Origin: Desulfuromonas sp.
GTDB lineage: Bacteria; Desulfobacterota; Desulfuromonadia; Desulfuromonadales; Geopsychrobacteraceae
Direction of reading: 5' to 3'
Assembly (NCBI GenBank): GCA_002869695.1
Contig: PKUD01000210.1
Span: 1 to 61,489 of the forward strand
DNA: 61,489 bases
Part shown: positions 55,974-61,489 of the stretch, piece after piece
How positions within the stretch are numbered: position 1 is the stretch's first letter
Layout of the letters: each line of letters starts with the position of its first letter
Made by a program: the position numbers and the translations under genes
Notes under the pieces: model-generated
The model's database searches: none
Told to the model about the DNA's origin: nothing
The model's input: the letters and a program-made list of their open reading frames with translations, nothing else

Positions 55974-58166
55974 CTAGGCCGGCTCCAGACCGGCAAATTT
56001 CAACAGCAGCTTCTTCGACCCGACACTGTTGAAATAGATTGTCACCTTCTGATTTTCCCCGCTTCCCTCCAGTCGACAGACCTTACCGACCCCGAACTTT
56101 ACATGCCGGACCCGCATCCCCAGCTGCAGACCTTCCTCAGCGTCGGGAACCACCTCAACCTCGGCAAACGGCTTCTCCGCTTCCTCGGCGATCGTTTCTT
56201 CAATGGCCAGCTCAAACAGTCCAGCGAGGTTATGCTGACTGGCTGCGACTTTGTTGACCACCGGCTCCTCGTCAAACAGGTGCGTCGGGATTTCCGCCAG
56301 AAAACGGCTCGGCGGATTGAACTGGTAGGTACCATAGATCCGACGTCTTCTCGCCCTGGTGAGGTAGAGCTTTTCCATTGCCCGGGTCATGCCGACGTAA
56401 CAGAGACGACGTTCCTCTTCGAGTGCATCGCCATCGTCAACAGTGCGGGAGTGGGGAAACAGTCCCTCTTCCATCCCCGCCATGAAAACAACGGGAAATT
56501 CGAGACCCTTGGCGGCGTGCAGGGTCATAAGGGTAATTCGCTCGTCGGACCGGTCATAGGCATCCAGGTCGGTCACCAGCGCCACCTGCTCCAGGTAATC
56601 CTGCAACGACCCGGCAATCACCTGATGCTCCTCCATTCCGGCCTTGAGCTCTTCCAGGTTCTGCAGCCGATCCCTGGCGTCCTCTGTCGCCTCTGCCCGC
56701 AGCGATGGTCCGTAACCGGTCTTCTCGATAATTTCAGCCGTCACTTCGGGATAGTCCATATGCTGCAGCATCTCTCTAAACGACTGCATCAGAGCGACGA
56801 ATCCGGCCACCTTTTTAGCTGTTGCCGCGGCCAGCACGCCCCGCTCCAAAGCCAACGAGCAGGCGGGATAAAAGCCCCCGGCTTCAGCTTCAAACAGAGC
56901 TATTTTCTCCACCGTCGCATTGCCGATACCCCGCGGCGGCACATTGATAATCCGGCGCGTCGCCAGACTGTCGGTCGGGTTCGCCAGGGTTCGCAGATAG
57001 GCCAGGATGTCCTTGATCTCCATCCGGGAGAAAAATTTTACCCCGCCCACCATTATATAGGGGATACCTTCCCGAACCAGCGCCTCTTCAAAGGAGCGGG
57101 ACTGGGCATTGGTCCGGTAAAAGACCGCGATCTCCTGTGCCCGTCGTCCGGCCTGTTTCAACCGGCCGATCTCAGCGGCAACGAAACGCGCTTCCTCCAG
57201 ATCGTCGGTCAGCTCTTCCAGGGTCACAGGATCCCCCGCTGGGTTTTCAGTCCAGAGGGTTTTACCCTTTCGTCCCCGGTTCTGCGCCACCACCTCGCCG
57301 GCCGCCGCCAAAATGGTCTCGGTTGACCGATAATTCTGCTCCAGTCGAATGATCCGGGCATCCGGGAAATCACGTTCAAAGCCAAGGATATTGCCGATAT
57401 CGGCGCCGCGCCAGGCATAGATCGACTGGTCATCATCCCCAACGACACAGAGGTTCGCGCCATCCCCCGCCAACAGCCGAATCAACCGATACTGGACCTG
57501 GTTGGTATACTGAAATTCGTCGATCAGGATATGTTGAAACCGCTGCCGATACGTCTCCAACACCTGCGGATGCTGTTCAAACAACTGGACAGTGTACAGC
57601 AGCAGGTCGCCAAAATCGAAAGCATTCGCCTGCCGTAAACGCTCCTGGTAACGGGCATATATCCTGACCGGGATTTCATCCTGGAAGCCTGCCGTTGCCA
57701 GCTCCTCGGGGAACTCGCCACGGTTCTTGGCATTGTCGATATAGACAGCGGCCGCCCGTGGCTTCAAGGTTTTTTCGCTGATTCCAAGCTCCTTGAGCAC
57801 ATCCTTGAGCAGGCGGAGCTGGTCACTGTCATCATAGATGGTAAACGATCCGCTGAAACCGATCGCTTCCGCCTCGCGGCGCAGAATTCGAACGCAACTG
57901 GCATGGAATGTCGCAACCCAGGGGGAGTCCCCCCCACCCAGCAACTGTTCGACCCGCTCGCGCATCTCCGCAGCAGCCTTGTTGGTGAAGGTCACCGCGA
58001 GAATCTGCCAGGGGGGCACCCCCCGTTCACGAATCAGGTGGGCAATCCGGTGGGTCAGAGCCCGGGTCTTGCCCGAGCCGGCCCCGGCCAACAGAAGCAA
58101 GGGCCCCTGGTCATGAAGAACCGCCTGCACCTGCGGCTGATTCAACCCGGTCAGCAGATCAGTCAT
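55974..58166 (-). CDS. uvrD: UvrD/PcrA-family DNA helicase
   Basis: 730 residues, SF1A 3'-5' helicase. Walker A GAGSGKT (about 28-34), Ia/Ic, DEFQYTNQVQ (motif II, DEFQ), GDDDQSIYAWRGAD (III), QNYRST (IV), TMHAAKGLEFPVVF (V) and GMTRAMEKLYLTRA (VI). A C-terminal Tudor-like part ends the chain. Role in mismatch and excision repair or replication restart. Its start overlaps the ClC gene end by eight bases. Confidence 0.95.
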   Translation of the reverse strand: MTDLLTGLNQPQVQAVLHDQGPLLLLAGAGSGKTRALTHRIAHLIRERGVPPWQILAVTFTNKAAAEMRERVEQLLGGGDSPWVATFHASCVRILRREAEAIGFSGSFTIYDDSDQLRLLKDVLKELGISEKTLKPRAAAVYIDNAKNRGEFPEELATAGFQDEIPVRIYARYQERLRQANAFDFGDLLLYTVQLFEQHPQVLETYRQRFQHILIDEFQYTNQVQYRLIRLLAGDGANLCVVGDDDQSIYAWRGADIGNILGFERDFPDARIIRLEQNYRSTETILAAAGEVVAQNRGRKGKTLWTENPAGDPVTLEELTDDLEEARFVAAEIGRLKQAGRRAQEIAVFYRTNAQSRSFEEALVREGIPYIMVGGVKFFSRMEIKDILAYLRTLANPTDSLATRRIINVPPRGIGNATVEKIALFEAEAGGFYPACSLALERGVLAAATAKKVAGFVALMQSFREMLQHMDYPEVTAEIIEKTGYGPSLRAEATEDARDRLQNLEELKAGMEEHQVIAGSLQDYLEQVALVTDLDAYDRSDERITLMTLHAAKGLEFPVVFMAGMEEGLFPHSRTVDDGDALEEERRLCYVGMTRAMEKLYLTRARRRRIYGTYQFNPPSRFLAEIPTHLFDEEPVVNKVAASQHNLAGLFELAIEETIAEEAEKPFAEVEVVPDAEEGLQLGMRVRHVKFGVGKVCRLEGSGENQKVTIYFNSVGSKKLLLKFAGLEPA

Positions 58167-59946
58167 CGCTGTCCCCCAGGGTCTTGCTCATCAGCTCCCG
58201 GTTATAGGCAGAGACCATATCGCGTCGCGAGATAATACCGTGGAGTTTGCGGTGGGTCTCCCGGTCAACCACCGGCAACTGCTCAATATTGCGGTAACCG
58301 ATCCGGCGCATGGCGGTATCCAGGTCCTCCTCGGCGTGCACGGTAATGACATCGGTTGTCGCCAGCTCCTTGACCACCACCAGATCCATCAGATCCTTCT
58401 CAAAAACAACCCCCATGAAGTCCTGGACCGAAATGATCCCGGTCAACTCACCAGCGGCATTGACCAGCGGGAAATTGGTGTGGTGGGTCCGTTCGATGAA
58501 ACGGGCGAAGTCACCCAGCGGCATATTCTCCGGAACCGTCTCAACCCGGTGCGACATCACCTCGCCGACCGCCAGCCCCTTCATGATGTTACGTTCCTTA
58601 CCCGCTTCCAGGTCAATACCGGCGCGGGTCAGCTCGACGGTCTCCAGGCTGTCCTTTTTCAGGTGCCGGGCAATTGCCGTACCGATCACGCAAGCCAGCA
58701 TAATCGGCACGATGACCTCGTAACTGTCGGTGATTTCGAAAAGCAGAAAAATAGCGGTCATCGGCGAATGGGTTGCTGCAGCGAGAAATGCACCCATCCC
58801 GACCAGGGCATAAGCACCGGGGAACAGGCCGAAGGTTGGAAACAGCAGGTCCATCAGATGGCCAAAGGCCCCTCCGGAGACGGCACCCAGGAACAGACAG
58901 GGGGCAAACATCCCCCCCGGCAACCCGGAGCCGAGGGTGATCGACGTAGCGATCATCTTGGCCGCCACCAACAGGCCGAGCAGGTACCAGGTATGGTCTC
59001 CGTACAGCACCTCGGTCATGAACTCGTAGCCGTTGCCGAACACCTGTGGCAACGCAATACCGATTATCCCGACACAGAGGCCTCCAAGCACCGGCTTGGC
59101 CAGTTTCGGCAGTTTGATCGCATCGATCCGATCCTTGATCCGGAAATGAACATCAATGAACCCGGCCGCCAGCCCGCCGATGATGATGCCGAGCAGCAGA
59201 TAGAGCAGCAGCTCCCAGAAGCTGCCCATCAGGTAGGGGGGCGCCACCAGTTCCGAGGTATTACCGAGCAATGCCCGCGAAACCACCGTCGCCATGGCAC
59301 TGGAAATGACGATCGAGGTGAAACTGGCCAACTCAAAGGATGACAGCAGAACGATTTCCGTTGCGAAGAACACGCCGGCGATCGGCGCGTTGAAGGTTGC
59401 CGCTACGCCGGCCGCGGCGCCGCAGGCAACCAGCACCTTGAGACGGTCCCCGCTCATCTTGAAGCGCTTGCCGAACTGGCTGCCGATGGTACCGCCGATA
59501 ATCGCAATCGGTCCTTCCTGACCAGCGCTGCCACCGGTTCCCAGGGTGATCGCCGCCCCGAGTCCGCGGGTAAAGAGCGGTCGCATCGGCAGCTTGGCCC
59601 CCTTCAGGTTCACCCTGACCAGAAATCCGGCAAACCCGCCTTTCAGATCCTTGTTAAAAAAGACCCAAAGCGGGACCACCAGCAAACCACCGACGGCCGG
59701 TAGAAACATCACCAGAATCCGCTGAGGAGACCAATGCTCCAGGGAAATCTGGAACAGTGCGAGGCTCTGTTCCACCACCAGCCAGTGGATCAGGTCAATG
59801 GTCTGCCGGAACAGATAATTACCCAGCCCACCGAGCATGCCGATCAGCACGGCCAGGACAATCAGGAAGGTGTTGTCACTGATGCGGAAACGGTTCAACA
59901 GCTGCAGGACACCTTTCTGCAGCTGTTGAGCTACGGAAAAATTCAA
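58159..59946 (-). CDS. ClC-family chloride channel/antiporter with CBS pair
   Basis: 595 residues. Channel part (about 30-440) with GTGGSAGQEGP (about 116-126), GSGLPGGMFAP and MGAFLAAATHSP, then two CBS domains (about 465-585). The selectivity Glu of GxEGP is present (GQEGP), so coupled antiport is possible. Start TTG 59946 lies seven bases before the end of glmS. Confidence 0.9.
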   Translation of the reverse strand: MNFSVAQQLQKGVLQLLNRFRISDNTFLIVLAVLIGMLGGLGNYLFRQTIDLIHWLVVEQSLALFQISLEHWSPQRILVMFLPAVGGLLVVPLWVFFNKDLKGGFAGFLVRVNLKGAKLPMRPLFTRGLGAAITLGTGGSAGQEGPIAIIGGTIGSQFGKRFKMSGDRLKVLVACGAAAGVAATFNAPIAGVFFATEIVLLSSFELASFTSIVISSAMATVVSRALLGNTSELVAPPYLMGSFWELLLYLLLGIIIGGLAAGFIDVHFRIKDRIDAIKLPKLAKPVLGGLCVGIIGIALPQVFGNGYEFMTEVLYGDHTWYLLGLLVAAKMIATSITLGSGLPGGMFAPCLFLGAVSGGAFGHLMDLLFPTFGLFPGAYALVGMGAFLAAATHSPMTAIFLLFEITDSYEVIVPIMLACVIGTAIARHLKKDSLETVELTRAGIDLEAGKERNIMKGLAVGEVMSHRVETVPENMPLGDFARFIERTHHTNFPLVNAAGELTGIISVQDFMGVVFEKDLMDLVVVKELATTDVITVHAEEDLDTAMRRIGYRNIEQLPVVDRETHRKLHGIISRRDMVSAYNRELMSKTLGDSDD

Positions 59947-59952
59947 AAGAAG

Positions 59953-61489
59953 TTACTCCACGGTCACGCTTTTAGCCAGGTTACGCGGCTGATCCACATC
60001 GGTCACCTTGAGCACGGCGACATGGTAAGCCAGCAGTTGCATCGGCACCGAAGTCAGGATCGGCATCAGGTCATCCGTCGTCTCCGGCAGTTCAATCAGG
60101 GCGTCACACTGGTCAACAAGACCCGGTTCGGCGGCAGTCGCCACGGCGATGACCCGGCCACCCCGGGCGCGCACCTCTTCCATGTTGGAAACGACTTTTT
60201 CATAGGTCGCATTGCGCGGCAGCAGGACCACCACCGGCATGTGCTCGTCGATCAGGGCAATCGGGCCATGCTTCATCTCACCGGCCGGGTAGCCTTCAGC
60301 ATGAATATAGGAAATTTCCTTCAGCTTCAAAGCCCCTTCCAGGGCGATCGGATACTGGTTGCCGCGGCCGAGGTAGAGAAAGTCCCGCGCCATCATGAAC
60401 TGGCGGGCGATCTCCTCGGTATGAGCATCAACCTCCAGGGCCTCTTCAAGCTTGCGCGGCAGGGTCACCAGCTCCCCGATCAGCTCACGGCACTGCTCAA
60501 CCGGAAGGATATTGCGGGCGCGACCGATCCGCAGCGCCAGCAGGTAAAGCGCAACCAGTTGAGTGGTGAACGCCTTGGTCGAGGCGACACCGATCTCCGG
60601 CCCTGCGTGGGTATAGATCACCCCGTCACTCTCCCGGGCAATCGAGGAATCAACCACGTTACAGATACAGACCGCCCGACCACCCTTGCCCCGCGCTTCG
60701 CGCAGCGCCGCCAGGGTGTCAGCGGTCTCGCCGCTCTGACTGATCAGCACGGTCAGACTACTGGCGGAGATGATCGGGTCGCGGTAACGGAACTCGCTGG
60801 CAATATCGACCTCGACGGGAATTCGGCAGAGCTTTTCCAGATAGAATTTCCCCACCAGCGCCGCATGCCAGGAGGTGCCGCAGGCGACAACGAATATTTT
60901 TTCCAACCGATTCAGGTCCGCATCATCCAGCCCCAGGTCTTCGAGGTAGACATCCCCCTCATCGTTGCGCAAGCGCCCGGCAATGGTGTCGGCCAGCGCA
61001 CGCGGCTGCTCATAGATCTCTTTGAGCATGAAGTGCTTGTAACCACCCTTCTCCGCCATCAGCGGACTCCAGGTGATGGTCTTCGACGCCCGCTCGATCG
61101 GAGACCCGGCCAGATCACTGAGCTGCATACCGGCGGGGGTAAAAACGACGATCTCGCCATCTTCCAGGAAAACCATTTCGCGGGTGTGAGAAAGCATCGC
61201 CGGGATATCGGAAGCGACGAAATATTCGCCCTCACCCTGGCCGACCACCAGCGGTGAACCGAGCTTGGCGGCAATCAGCTTGTCCGGCTCCTGTTCACAG
61301 ATGATCGCCACCGCGTAGGCCCCCTCGACCTCCTTCAACCCCCTGCGCACTGCGGCCTCAAAGTCGCCACACTCCTGATAGTGCCTTTCGATCAGGTGGG
61401 CGATAATCTCGGTATCGGTATCCGAACTGAAGCTGTGCCCCATCCCGATGAGGAACTTCTTGAGGCTCAGATAGTTCTCGATGATACCG
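59953..61489 (-). CDS. glmS: Glucosamine-6-phosphate synthase (GlmS), N-terminus outside the window
   Basis: At least 511 residues; the frame stays open to the window edge, so the initial Cys2 glutaminase start is outside. Visible: [13 protein letters not shown] and the [13 protein letters not shown] glutaminase part, two SIS isomerase domains (about 160-480 of the visible part, with [27 protein letters not shown]) and the C-terminal LAKSVTVE. Makes glucosamine-6-phosphate from fructose-6-phosphate and glutamine for the cell wall and LPS. Last in reading order of the leftward run. Confidence 0.95.
   Translation of the reverse strand, partial: GIIENYLSLKKFLIGMGHSFSSDTDTEIIAHLIERHYQECGDFEAAVRRGLKEVEGAYAVAIICEQEPDKLIAAKLGSPLVVGQGEGEYFVASDIPAMLSHTREMVFLEDGEIVVFTPAGMQLSDLAGSPIERASKTITWSPLMAEKGGYKHFMLKEIYEQPRALADTIAGRLRNDEGDVYLEDLGLDDADLNRLEKIFVVACGTSWHAALVGKFYLEKLCRIPVEVDIASEFRYRDPIISASSLTVLISQSGETADTLAALREARGKGGRAVCICNVVDSSIARESDGVIYTHAGPEIGVASTKAFTTQLVALYLLALRIGRARNILPVEQCRELIGELVTLPRKLEEALEVDAHTEEIARQFMMARDFLYLGRGNQYPIALEGALKLKEISYIHAEGYPAGEMKHGPIALIDEHMPVVVLLPRNATYEKVVSNMEEVRARGGRVIAVATAAEPGLVDQCDALIELPETTDDLMPILTSVPMQLLAYHVAVLKVTDVDQPRNLAKSVTVE

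Overview
The window looks like a chromosomal segment of a selenocysteine-using, anaerobic Desulfuromonadales-type bacterium (Geobacter, Desulfuromonas or Pelobacter relatives). The clues are a UGA-encoded selenocysteine formate dehydrogenase, an ArsC-family selenoprotein with its own SECIS hairpin, a multihaem c-type cytochrome behind a c-di-GMP-type riboswitch, a tungstate transporter, and GlnK/Amt next to an ANTAR-type two-component pair. I see no rRNA, tRNA, CRISPR array, phage or insertion sequence. It reads as ordinary chromosome, dense in operons and rich in RNA-level and sigma-factor regulation.

Layout. 1-826: 3' part of aroE (minus). 0.9-5.4 kb: single genes (poly-Gly lipoprotein, small Cys-rich protein, LysE exporter, Tag-like glycosylase, ArsC-family selenoprotein, DCC protein). 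5.5-9.3 kb: an envelope module made of an outer-membrane barrel gene, a Gln-rich exported repeat protein and an ECF sigma / anti-sigma / Leu-rich exported protein / DUF3106 operon. These three transcription units share the promoter pattern GTAAAC-N16/17-CGTCTAA. 9.4-13.7 kb: nitrogen block (amt, glnK, histidine kinase, ANTAR response regulator); the glnK leader carries a sigma-54 promoter, two hexaloop hairpins and a terminator. 13.9-26.5 kb (all minus): a formate dehydrogenase / Mo-W cofactor cluster (fdnG with Sec, fdnH, an NrfD/HybB-type membrane subunit, an FdhD-MobA fusion, tupC, tupA, tupB, moeA, mobB, moaA, MOSC) with two copies of a Moco/W-cofactor riboswitch-like RNA, before tupC and before tupA.

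26.8-30.4 kb (plus): divergent NtrC-type regulator, sensor kinase and a small membrane protein; a sigma-54 promoter and a long inverted repeat in the shared intergenic region face fdnG. 30.5-32.7 kb: pcm interrupted by an in-frame UGA, a CBS-pair protein and a cation diffusion facilitator. 32.8-39.3 kb: TetR-led RND efflux operon. 39.3-42.4 kb: five-haem cytochrome with Fn3 and Ig-like tail. 42.5 kb: TtcA-type thiolase, with a 25-residue lipopeptide ORF antisense to its end. 43.4-61.5 kb (minus): a long co-directional run of glmS (5' end outside the window), a ClC channel, uvrD/pcrA, a REC-MalT/SARP-like regulator, gatCAB, mtnA, glnE and a REC-DUF4388-DnaJ-TPR protein.

How it fits together. 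The formate dehydrogenase needs selenium, Mo or W cofactor, metal import and sulfur insertion, and nearly all these supply genes sit behind it on one strand. Nitrogen genes show promoter control (sigma-54) followed by likely antitermination by the adjacent ANTAR regulator. The ECF module is the best candidate for a little-described system: its promoters, repeat proteins and leucine-rich anti-sigma tail suggest a self-contained envelope-sensing circuit.
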